Source of the DNA: Priapulus caudatus
Taxonomy: Eukaryota > Priapulida > Priapulimorpha > Priapulimorphida > Priapulidae
Length of the DNA: 23,653 nucleotides
Assembly: GCF_000485595.1 (NCBI RefSeq)
Contig: NW_014579582.1
Span: 1-23,653 of the forward strand
Direction: 5' to 3'
Under the pieces are notes generated by a model. That model saw nothing but the letters and a program-made list of their open reading frames with translations. It ran no database searches and was not told where the DNA came from. Shown here in pieces: positions 9,559 through 17,720 of this stretch. The position numbers and the translations under genes are program-made. Numbering within the stretch: the stretch's first letter is position 1; every line of letters begins with the position of its first letter.

Positions 9559-10876
9559 TGCTTAGTGCCGAGTCCACGAGCCTGTATGATGCCATTTCGC
9601 GAGATTTCCTCATTCACAGATTAGATACATTTTATAATTTCTTTATGATGTTATAACATGTAATGCATATTCTCACTTTCTATATAAATTATAATGCGTC
9701 AGCTTAATAAGACCTTTGACTTTGATTTATTGATGATAATCAACTATTAGGCACGAAATGCTGTGTAACTTATGTTACATTATGTGTCCGTTGTGTAGCA
9801 ATGGGTATAGCATAGTGTTATACTAATGACATGACATTATTGTGTGCCGGGACTGGAAGTGACATGATATGGGATAGACACGGAGTAGACAAGAGCTCAA
9901 ACGAGTGACATCAATTTACAGAATATCACGGCACGGACGTCCTGACATGTTCCCGCCAATTAGGCCGTAAAACCCAACACGAACGTATAACGTCCGGTTT
10001 AAACAATCGTGTGTTATCACCGCACAGCTTGTAGTCATATGGTTACTACTACACTATAAACGTCTCATAACTTAGACTTATTCTGTTCGTATTCAGTCTT
10101 ACCATTGATCAAGCTGTAGTTCAGTTTGTTGTTGTCGTCGGCTTGTTCCGCACTTTCGGGATATTTCGTCAAACCCGTGGGGTAAATAAATTTGTTCTAA
10201 GACGTAAATTAGGGCCAGTCGTAATAAATAAGTTATGGGTGTATTGGCTGTTTTTTTATGGCGTTGTTTTACTCATCAAAATTGGCAATCCTTGGAAAAA
10301 GCGCAATATATAACAGATTTTTATCGACGAAGTTGAAGTTCATCGAGGAGGAGGTAAAACTGCATGCAGTGCACCTTCGCATACTCAGGATAATACCTAT
10401 GCCACAATGCTAGCACTGATTTTTAAAGGTGGGCGGAGCGTCCGGGGAATCCAGCAAATGGCATCCAACGGCCGCGAAAGTCGCCGTCAACAAAACATCA
10501 GAAATTTATGATTTGCATGTTTGTTGATTGGAAAATTTGAAACACAAATGTTTTAAGCTGATACGCAAAATGTATGCAAAGACAATGTCGAGCTATAGGT
10601 ATATTGGCAATCATCCGCAAATTCATGATACATGGGATAAAATTCGGTGAACTTAGTTTAGTCACAGCGTAATGATTGAAAGTAGTAAATGGGCGCATTA
10701 TTTCGTATGCCACTATATTTTTCAAATTTCTCATAAACTAATGGTGGATTTTTATATCTTTGCAGCTTATTTACTAAGTACAGCTACCGTATTACATAGG
10801 AGCAGGAGTAACGGGGTCGCTGTAGAAACGTTATTAGAATAAGAACGTAAGAAATTGCTTACGGAAATTCAGCTTG
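9559..10876. other. Non-coding right part of unit B, ending in a hairpin
   Basis: Collinear with 3571-4873, with no recognisable coding sequence. A perfect 6-bp stem-loop, CGTAAG-AAATTG-CTTACG (10846-10863), sits 13 bases before the right boundary. Confidence 0.6.
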
Positions 10877-10981
10877 AAGCCATGAATAACTTGGCTCGGG
10901 GTTTCCGTCTGCGTTACAGAGCAGCCACAGCGCACTGCCGTGGTTGACAGTCATATCGCTTGCCTGCCTGACTGTCACCGC
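10859..10981 (-). pseudogene. Truncated fifth Ig domain of gene B, out of frame
   Basis: One frame away from gene B's reading frame, the minus strand encodes A-V-T-V-R-Q-A-S-D-M-T-V, then L-L-C-N-A-D-G-N-P-E-P-S-Y-S-W-L-Q, the A-to-C strands of an I-set Ig domain. It is nearly identical to domain 3 (L-R-C-N-A-D-G-Y-P-E-P-S-Y-T-W-L). The match ends at W-L-Q, exactly where unit B begins (10876); four non-Ig codons and a stop follow. A one-base shift near 10981-10985 separates it from domain 4. The same place reads AGA-GTAAGC, a usable splice donor, so this piece may lie in an intron of a working gene, or the gene may be broken here. Confidence 0.75.
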
Positions 10982-12284
10982 TTACTCTGATTCCTCCAAT
11001 GTAAATAACATTAAGCCGAACATCGACTGACAAAGACTGATATGATTTGTGGATGTCAGCATGACATGCAAGTATTTTGTCGTGATCATCAGCGGTAAAC
11101 GTACGCGTCAGTTTGCTGTACGTCGTTATAGTTCCATCAACTTCACTGACATGTAAAGTATTAGCTCCGTTTATAGGTGTATCACCAAGCTTCCATGTTA
11201 CTGTTCCTCCCGGAAAACTTTTACCTGTAGTGCAGCTAACCTCAAGAGATCCTGCAAGTATCGTCATATTACCGTCTACATTATTACCGTCTATCGTCAT
11301 TGTGACATTCCTTGCTGGCACTAACACGGTCACATTCAACATGTTAGTTGACATGTATTCTCCAAACACACTAGTTGCTTTACACGCGTACAATCCTCTG
11401 TGTTTAAGCTCGACTAACTCGATCACCAGCTCGTCGCCTGCAGCTTGGATCTCCTGGTCGTCGTGCAACCACGTGTAAGATGGTTCTGGATAGCCGTCAG
11501 CATTGCAGCGTAGAATCAGCTTTTCTGCCTCGATAATAATGACGTCATCATCACTGGAGTTGTTGCTGCTGATGATGGTCACTGTGGCTGTCATGTACAA
11601 AACCTCTGTTAACACTTCTTCGGGTAAACGGTGGTGAATGAGGATATGACAACGAAGTTCCTTGTCAATGTCTTCCGTTGAAAACCTGTGACTCAGGATA
11701 CTTTTTGCTGTAAATGTCTTGTTTCTTGAACCTGCTTCCTCTGTTTGACTGGAGTCGGCCGTAATATCATCACCATTCAGCCACCAGGTGACGCTAGCTA
11801 CTGGATTACTGCTGTCGGATACACACAAGAACTGTAGCATTCCATCCGGTGATGAAGAGCTGTCTATAAGAGACATGGCAATCGACTGTGGTGTCACAAG
11901 CACAGTTAGATGACCCTTGTTAGAAAAAGGCCCGTTACCCGGCGCGACATTGACTTGCATCCATACACACCAGAACTCTGCGTCATCTTCCTCAACTGTC
12001 AAGTTAGATATTAGCAAATCAAAGTTTCCTGTGTCGTACTTGTTGTCGTCAATGTAGAAATATCTTTCTTCATTAATAGGATTTATGTAGGAACCGTCAC
12101 GATACCAATAAACGACAATGGGTAAATCTTCCCCGTAATTGAAATCAAGGTCAATCGTGCAGTGCACCGTAACACTGGTACCTTCAACTGCCTCCGTGTC
12201 ATATGGTTGCTTCAGGAACTGTGTCCTCACCGCCAATAAGACTGAGCACAACACACACACCGCAACCAGCTTTACTGCTGTCAT
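10914..12284 (-). CDS. IgSF gene B: secreted-type protein with four Ig domains
   Basis: A 456-residue open frame. The first ATG is 12282-12284; the frame is open upstream but only into the leader. Residues 1-22 form a signal peptide (MTAVKLVAVCVLCSVLLAVR). Domain 1 (about 23-130) is V-like, with C42, W60 and C106 in F-W-C-V-W. Domain 2 (131-232) is CD80-like C2, with C154, W167 and C212. Domain 3 (233-321) is I-set, with C260, W272 and Y299-x-C301. Domain 4 (322-428) is CD80-like C2, with C351, W364 and C407. Six N-x-S/T sites are visible. After domain 4 the frame runs into 28 non-Ig residues with no membrane helix or GPI signal, and a fifth domain follows out of frame. Real transcripts may splice at GTAAGC (10980-10985). 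Extracellular adhesion or recognition is the family's usual role; the ligand is unknown. Four Ig domains in one exon is unusual for animals. Confidence 0.85.
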   Translation of the reverse strand: MTAVKLVAVCVLCSVLLAVRTQFLKQPYDTEAVEGTSVTVHCTIDLDFNYGEDLPIVVYWYRDGSYINPINEERYFYIDDNKYDTGNFDLLISNLTVEEDDAEFWCVWMQVNVAPGNGPFSNKGHLTVLVTPQSIAMSLIDSSSSPDGMLQFLCVSDSSNPVASVTWWLNGDDITADSSQTEEAGSRNKTFTAKSILSHRFSTEDIDKELRCHILIHHRLPEEVLTEVLYMTATVTIISSNNSSDDDVIIIEAEKLILRCNADGYPEPSYTWLHDDQEIQAAGDELVIELVELKHRGLYACKATSVFGEYMSTNMLNVTVLVPARNVTMTIDGNNVDGNMTILAGSLEVSCTTGKSFPGGTVTWKLGDTPINGANTLHVSEVDGTITTYSKLTRTFTADDHDKILACHADIHKSYQSLSVDVRLNVIYIGGIRVSGDSQAGKRYDCQPRQCAVAAL

Positions 12285-12290
12285 TGTTAA

Positions 12291-12430
12291 TCCTGTCCGC
12301 GTGAAATAACTGACGCCCACGCGTTTATCCGTTCACGAGCTGCTGTATCCGAGCTTATATGCTAAAATCCGACCTAAATATCAACTAAACGAAAATCGGT
12401 TGACTAACTAATTTCGGTTCGATGGTTAAA
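12291..12430 (-). promoter_or_regulatory. Upstream region of gene B, shared with both repeat units
   Basis: About 140 bp next to the start codon match 1753-1885 and 7706-7850, while the sequence beyond about 12430 does not. Conservation of the block ahead of an intact open frame suggests it holds the promoter and 5' UTR of the family. Confidence 0.55.
12354..12359 (-). promoter_or_regulatory. TATA-like box of gene B
   Basis: Minus strand GCATATAAGCTCGG, about 70 bases before the start codon. The same word is kept in unit B. The position suits a short 5' UTR; there is no direct evidence of a start site. Confidence 0.3.
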
Positions 12431-12816
12431 TTGCATTCGCCTATGCGAAACTTGATATTCTATGTGATCAATATAAAAAAAATTTAAATTGCACTTCGAA
12501 TACGATTTCTCGGTAATTTATAATTTCACATGATCGGACATAATTTTGTCAAATCTTGCATTGGATTGAATATTTTTCTGAAAATAAAAGGGCTTTTTTG
12601 GTCAAATTTGATGCTAAACGAACCCAAATGTCTTGCTGTCTGCTATGCCAAAAATAAGCACTCGGAAGCAATCGGTTATTGTTTATTGACACGTTTGGAG
12701 AGTGGATCGACATCCATGCCTTCACCTAACATGACTTGTTCTAAATACATCTGGGAGAAATTCATTTCAAGGCTGTAACTTTATGCCGGTAATTACGCTG
12801 CGTGCCGATAGCGATT

Positions 12817-12849
12817 CCTCCTTAGGTGGTAGGCCTCCTTAGGTGGTAG
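12817..12849. repeat. Exact 16-bp direct repeat, spacing 17
   Basis: CCTCCTTAGGTGGTAG occurs at 12817-12832 and 12834-12849. Confidence 0.95.
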
Positions 12850-13070
12850 ATGCAACGACTGGCAATCATACGATCATGCGACCTCAGCTCCCTAAAAAAT
12901 CATAGGATTGACATTCAATGACAGAATTAGAAAGAAAACCTGATACAATGATACAAGTACAACGTCTTAGCAGTAGAATTTAGCAATAGCATTCGACGAC
13001 TATTAGCAATAGACTATTCGCCGACTATTAGTCGCGACGATGAGATTTAACGAAAGCAGGGTTCTTTGAC

Positions 13071-13104
13071 TGTGTCTGTGTGTGTGTGTGTGGGGGGGGG
13101 GGGG
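13071..13104. repeat. TG microsatellite joined to a G13 run
   Basis: (TG)n with one TC interruption runs into 13 consecutive G at 13092-13104. Confidence 0.9.
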
Positions 13105-13129
13105 TTAACAAGGGTTAGGGATAGGGTTA
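13101..13129 (+). repeat. Short telomere-like tract (TTAGGG variants)
   Basis: GGGGTTAACAAGGGTTAGGG followed by ATAGGGTTA: degenerate TTAGGG units, of which one is perfect. Confidence 0.5.
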
Positions 13130-14123
13130 AGCCTAGTATTGCCATGACTAAAATTTGACCGAGAGCTAGGCTTAAGTACAGTATTGACGTTAGTATTACG
13201 AACTAGAATGCATTCGTTATTTGCAATCAAAAGTTTCTATTTGCTAATGTGCTGTTCTTTCACTACAACATGTCGCCAGATTTATTCTCAACATAACTTC
13301 TTCAAGTCCAACTTTAGCGCAATCTACACAATAAATGACACTCTACGACTTTCAGCACATCAGTAGGCACGAGAAGACGAGTGAAAATTAACTGCCCCAA
13401 ACTTGCAGGTCATTAATATTAGAAAATGTGAAAACTTCCAGAAACATTTTTTCAGTGTGACAGAGAAAAGACCACTATTAAATCCTCCATAGGATCCTAT
13501 ACTTAAGAATTGAATTTCAAGAGCTGAAAAATAGTATTTCCACCGTTTTCGGCCGAGTGGCAATATTTAAGCTAGGTAGCTATGTACTTCAGCTGTGCAC
13601 CATTAGAATTAGGTCATATGTTGTCCAGCGTTTTAAAAATATATCGCGAATTTACTAACCGACACCACATTTGTGCCTGAAAAACAGTCGCGCAGTCGAA
13701 TAGGGGCCACACATTGAAATAATTTATTTTAAATTACCAGTAACCATCCACCCATCTCCATGTGCATGTCATTGCCACACACGATAGCCAGCCTAAATAA
13801 TGCAACCACAAAACATCGCGTCAGCTATGCGTCAGCTTTAGTGCAAGAGCTGCGCGCCCTCCGATTGGTCGGCCGATGACGCGTCACATCCTCTAACCTA
13901 ACAGGGTAATGAATAGTACCTGGTAGTGATTTAGTGGTGGGCATATGTTTCCATAAACCAAAGTATTCTCGTGACGTACACTGACGTCACGCACGAACTC
14001 GGCTATCTCCAAAGTTGAAGGCATACAGCCTGCTGATGGTGCTGGTGGTTGCGCATGGTCATATTCCATACTACGCATATCAACTTCCGCATCAGACTTT
14101 CCGTATATCAAAGAATGATGCAA

Positions 14124-14142
14124 AAACCCTAACCCTAACCCC
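14124..14142 (-). repeat. Short interstitial telomeric sequence (CCCTAA)
   Basis: AAACCCTAACCCTAACCCC: about three TTAGGG units read on the minus strand, opposite in orientation to the tract at 13101-13129. Confidence 0.7.
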
Positions 14143-14237
14143 GGTTTAATTTTTTTCGGAAGATTGGCGAAAATATGATCCACACACACTTTCCGCCAAA
14201 AATCAAACAGCGGAATGGAATGTTATTTTGATATAAA

Positions 14238-14309
14238 ACGTTATGACACCGTTCGAACACGCAACCTTCTGATCTGGAGTCAGACGCGCTACCGTTGCGC
14301 CACGGAGTC
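14238..14309 (-). tRNA. tRNA-Trp(CCA)-like sequence, 3' half decayed (pseudogene or SINE head)
   Basis: From 14309 leftwards the minus strand begins GACTCCGTGGCGCAACGGTA, then carries GCGCGTCTGACTCCAGATCA and GAAGGTTGCGTGTTCGAAC. This is the animal tRNA-Trp sequence through the D arm, anticodon arm (stem TCTGA/TCAGA, loop CTCCAGA, anticodon CCA) and T loop. The Pol III A box (TGGCGCAACGG) and B box core (GTTCGAAC) are intact. After the T loop the sequence departs: GGTGTCATAACG pairs poorly with the T stem and with the 5' acceptor strand GACTCCG. TTTT follows at once (14235-14238), a possible Pol III terminator. The molecule could not form a normal acceptor stem, so it is probably not a working tRNA. 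A tRNA-Trp-derived SINE extending leftwards is the alternative. Confidence 0.7.
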
Positions 14310-14539
14310 GCAGCTGTTCATCAAGTCCGCGAGAAATTACACGAGTTTTCAAAATAAAACCGAAGTAAAATCAAGCGGGATTTACGGCGAGTGAATCGAC
14401 CAAGCGGCCGCCGCTGCTCCGCCGTCCGGTAGAAAAAAATAGAGCGTCCCTTAAGCTCGAAGCATTGGATTCTTCTCTCGTAGTTGTTGATTTTCGAATC
14501 GGGTTCGCCTGCTTGACTCTCTCTAGAGCCGCAGCATCC

Positions 14540-14562
14540 GGGGGAGGGGGAGGGGCGAGGGG
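14540..14562 (+). other. Predicted G-quadruplex motif
   Basis: Four G runs (5, 5, 4 and 4) are separated by A, A and CGA, the classic pattern for a stable intramolecular quadruplex on the plus strand. It starts the purine-rich tract at 14540-14637. Confidence 0.7.
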
Positions 14563-14609
14563 AGAGGAGATGGAAAGAGAGGGGCGAGGGGAGAGGAGAT
14601 GGAAAGAGA
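14552..14609. repeat. Exact tandem duplication of a 29-bp purine-rich unit
   Basis: The 29 bases at 14552-14580, starting GGGGCGAGGGGAGAGG, are repeated without change at 14581-14609. The purine-rich sequence continues to about 14637. Confidence 0.95.
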
Positions 14610-14637
14610 AAGGCGGAAGAGGAAAGGAAGTGGTGCA

Positions 14638-14817
14638 GCCGCATCACCAACTAGGTTTTTGAGAACGAATATATAGCCATTAATAACCATTATGAAAGCT
14701 TACTTGTATGATAACGGCAAAGCAAAATAAATAATAGCATAAAATTATCGCTTCGGTCTAAACCGAAATGGTAAGAGCATTGATTTTCTCCTCATTATCC
14801 TGACGAAATCCCCCGCC
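14638..14817. other. Short AT-rich interval, nothing recognised
   Basis: Contains only a small TTCGGT/ACCGAA hairpin (14752-14767). Confidence 0.4.
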
Positions 14818-14835
14818 CCACACACAGGCGCGCGC

Positions 14836-14866
<31 letters not shown>

Positions 14867-14936
14867 TACTCGCGCGCGCGTACACACGCCTTCGAAGACA
14901 CACGCACGCACGCACGCACGAGCACGCATGCGCAAA
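14818..14936. repeat. Compound CA / CG / CGCA microsatellite
   Basis: Runs of CA, CGCG and CGCA with almost strict purine-pyrimidine alternation, a sequence type able to form Z-DNA. Confidence 0.9.
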
Positions 14937-15148
14937 AGCCCTAACTTCTTCATCGGCATGAGAACTGACGAGAAAATGAAACTAGAACGATTGTCCCAGA
15001 GAGGGACTAATAATACCCCCCCTCCCCTTCGAGCTGTTATGGTGCCTGTATGTGTCTTGTAGAATTTGTCAACGAACGGCTTTATGGGAAAAATCAGCTG
15101 CCACAGAAGGCGCAAGCAAACGCAGAGTGAAACATGAACAACATCAAG

Positions 15149-15158
15149 CACATACACA

Positions 15159-15205
<47 letters not shown>

Positions 15206-15222
15206 CACACACACACACAATT
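15149..15222. repeat. CGCA tetranucleotide microsatellite
   Basis: About 14 consecutive ACGC units followed by (CA)n. Confidence 0.95.
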
Positions 15223-17720
15223 AGCAACGATACTTGAATAAATATCAGAACACACGTCGAATAATACAAGAATTACCATGTTGCGCTTAATGGAAGCAAA
15301 CTTTTCGAATATCATTACAAAAAACGGTAGGACAAAACGTACAATTTTTAAACAATCTTGGTCAAGGATAATGAAGCGCAACGAACCTTTTTTTTGGTAA
15401 ATCGCGGACGACACTTAATCCAGGTAATTCACTTATACATCCATATGCTCACAGAATTCACAAAGTAGATATGAGAAGAAGGATAAAATTCCCAAGTTGA
15501 AGGTTTGCCATGGCATACACCTCGTGATAACGTGGCCAGTGTCTCACTATCCCGGAAGCATACTTTTTTTCGAAAATATTTGGATTCATACCAAGGATGC
15601 TTTGAGTCAAAGATGTATTATCACAATTGAATGCAATCGGTGACGATACTGCCAGCAAGATCCATTGTCGGAACGATGGATTATGAACCGAATAATTTGC
15701 AAGAAAGAAATGAAAATTAACAAAGTACTTTGCCAGCAAAGATATTGAAACATCGTGCGGATCTTGGGGTGTTCCGATGCATACAAATTCGAAATTCAGA
15801 AACTTCAACGCGGCAGAACAGAAATGTGGAACAAAACAACTTCGAGTACAGATGGGGAAGAAACGAAAGAAAAAGAAAGCTCATTGGTTGAACCAGAGGC
15901 CAATGTCAACTTAGCTGGATAGCGAAAGAAAGAGCTACTATATTAAACTCTGAGGCGTCAATTCAGAAGCCAGCAAAAACAATGCAAATGCCCAATATAT
16001 TTTGGGAAAACACAAAGAGCCGAATGCTTTAGAAAAGTATGCACAGGCAAGAAAAAGAAGCCAGAGCATTGGATATGTTTGATAAAGAAGCTAGAAAGCA
16101 CAAATCATCGGCTCACCAAATAAATAAATTATCAGAAATTAATGAATGCGTTCGGATGAAGAGCATCGGATATTTTCTGCCATAATGCCAATTGCCAGAC
16201 TTGAGCCATCTTCGAATCGATCGTAGTGGGGAAAAACAACGAGTAACTTATTTTTGGGAATCTGTCTGCCGATGGAAAGACAAATCGATTTGCTCCCCAA
16301 TGCAAAAGATATTTGCCTGACTATGTTGAATGACAAAAATGCAAATTGAATACCAATGCAATTCCAAATGCATCAAAAAACAGCAGTAATTAATCTTGAA
16401 AAATGAATTTAAATTATGAGGTTATCTGCTGTCTCGCTCGGTTACTTTTTCATTAAGTAAAAAGATAGCAAAGGTTTACAATATATCGGCAAGACGCGCA
16501 TCTTTCGGCTGAAGCTATAGACACTTGAGAAAAGAATAATTATAATGATTTATTTATAAAATAGCAATATGAATTATACTTTATATTCATAATATGATGT
16601 TTTATATATTACAGTTTATTATTTATAATTTTAGAGATACAAAAAGAGTCGCATGCATAACCAGTCAGTCACAATAAATTCAATCAAAGCGTGTTTGAAT
16701 TGATTAATTATTTTTTTTAATGGCGGGCGCTTCAGTACCATAGCAGACTTTCGCTAATATTCAGTATAGGTGCGATATTCAAGAAAATCTTATCGCCTTT
16801 TATTACACTAAGTTTCTGTCTTTAATACGTCCATGTGAACACTTCCTCCATATATTGTCACTCAGAAACACAATCTACAGCCTATCACTGGAAAGAATAC
16901 TGGGTAGGACATCACATCGGTTCACTCCCGACGCGTGCATCCGCTTTCTTCTACTATATTAGAATCGCAATGCCCTCTGAGAGGAGGTTTGAGACATATA
17001 GGATCCAAATCACAAGGCGTCTTCATAATTTTCAGACATTTAATTTATTGATTTGTATATTACGACGTATTTTTAAAGGATATATGAAATTAAACAATAA
17101 ATAATAATATAAACATACTTAAATTCTCACAGATGCTGATAATGGTAAATGATCTGTTGGCATAATTCTAATTTGATATGATGTTTCGCGAGGATCTGAT
17201 GCGCATTTAGAGCCCGACCAACCGAAGAGCGGACATTTTCACATTGTCACTGATCAAAAATATAATCAAGACAATCTAAATAATGTTCTGATTCAAAGCA
17301 AACATTTGCTGTATACTGCGGCCGACCATTACACCAATCCCATATTATTATTAGCTGTGCAGACTGTAAATTGATGACATCATGTATGTCCCTATTTTAT
17401 GCAACGAAGATAATTAACTGCGATAATTCTTGACATGCCCTTTGGCCCGGCGCTATTAAATCTACAATCCAAAGTTGTATGCTGGGGTGTCGCGATCATT
17501 TCAGGGTAATATTTATATTCTTTGGATTATTGAGTATGTTAACAACATCCACTCTTCCAGCCATACTTGTCGGCGATTTTTGACACAAACGTTATGTTTA
17601 TTTGTCCAAAGCGCTTGGAGATATTTTCACAATCAATCAGCGAGTTTGAGCACGTATACATGCAGCAAGCATAATGATACGCCTTTATTATATTTTACCC
17701 ATGGCAGTGCTGGATAAGTA
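15223..17720. other. Region with no recognisable gene; two unassigned minus-strand open frames
   Basis: Open minus-strand stretches lie at 15458-15808 (about 116 codons, no ATG at its upstream end) and 16139-16336. On the plus strand, short lysine-rich stretches around 15840-16130 are broken by stops. None of these shows a motif I can name. A decayed transposon or gene is possible; chance open frames are equally likely. The remainder (16440-17720) is AT-rich with nothing distinctive. Confidence 0.35.

Larger units (their letters stand above)
7087..10876. repeat. 3.8-kb duplicated repeat unit, copy B
   Basis: Collinear with unit A (1145-4873), differing by substitutions and many one-base indels. 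It starts at TCCTGGCC (7087-7094) and ends at TTCAGCTTG (10868-10876). The left flank may be the distal half of an Ig domain, and the right flank is the proximal half of domain 5 of gene B, so this copy seems to sit inside an Ig exon. No protein-coding content is recognisable. The orientation matches unit A. Confidence 0.9.
12431..14123. other. Intergenic region without a recognisable gene
   Basis: AT-rich with short open frames (for example 12530-12778 plus and 13360-13563 minus) that show no domain, repeat or composition signal. It contains a 16-bp direct repeat, a TG/G tract and a telomere-like stretch, listed separately. Confidence 0.5.

Noticed and set aside
1145-10876. The repeat unit as an intron (GTAAGC near one edge, CAG at the other, on the minus strand)
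   Set aside because: Splicing at those sites would shift the Ig frame across domain 5, and no polypyrimidine tract is evident before the CAG.
11113-11478. Plus-strand open frame of 121 codons
   Set aside because: It is the antisense shadow of the Ig gene at 10914-12284.
13893-14189. Minus-strand open frame of 98 codons
   Set aside because: It runs through the telomere-like tract, has no recognisable domain and no sign of selection that can be judged here.
14795-15414. Cysteine/valine/arginine-rich open frames
   Set aside because: They are translations of CA and CGCA microsatellites.
15458-16336. A decayed transposase or other protein gene
   Set aside because: Fragments on both strands look protein-like, but no motif or catalytic residues can be named; noted only as unassigned open frames.
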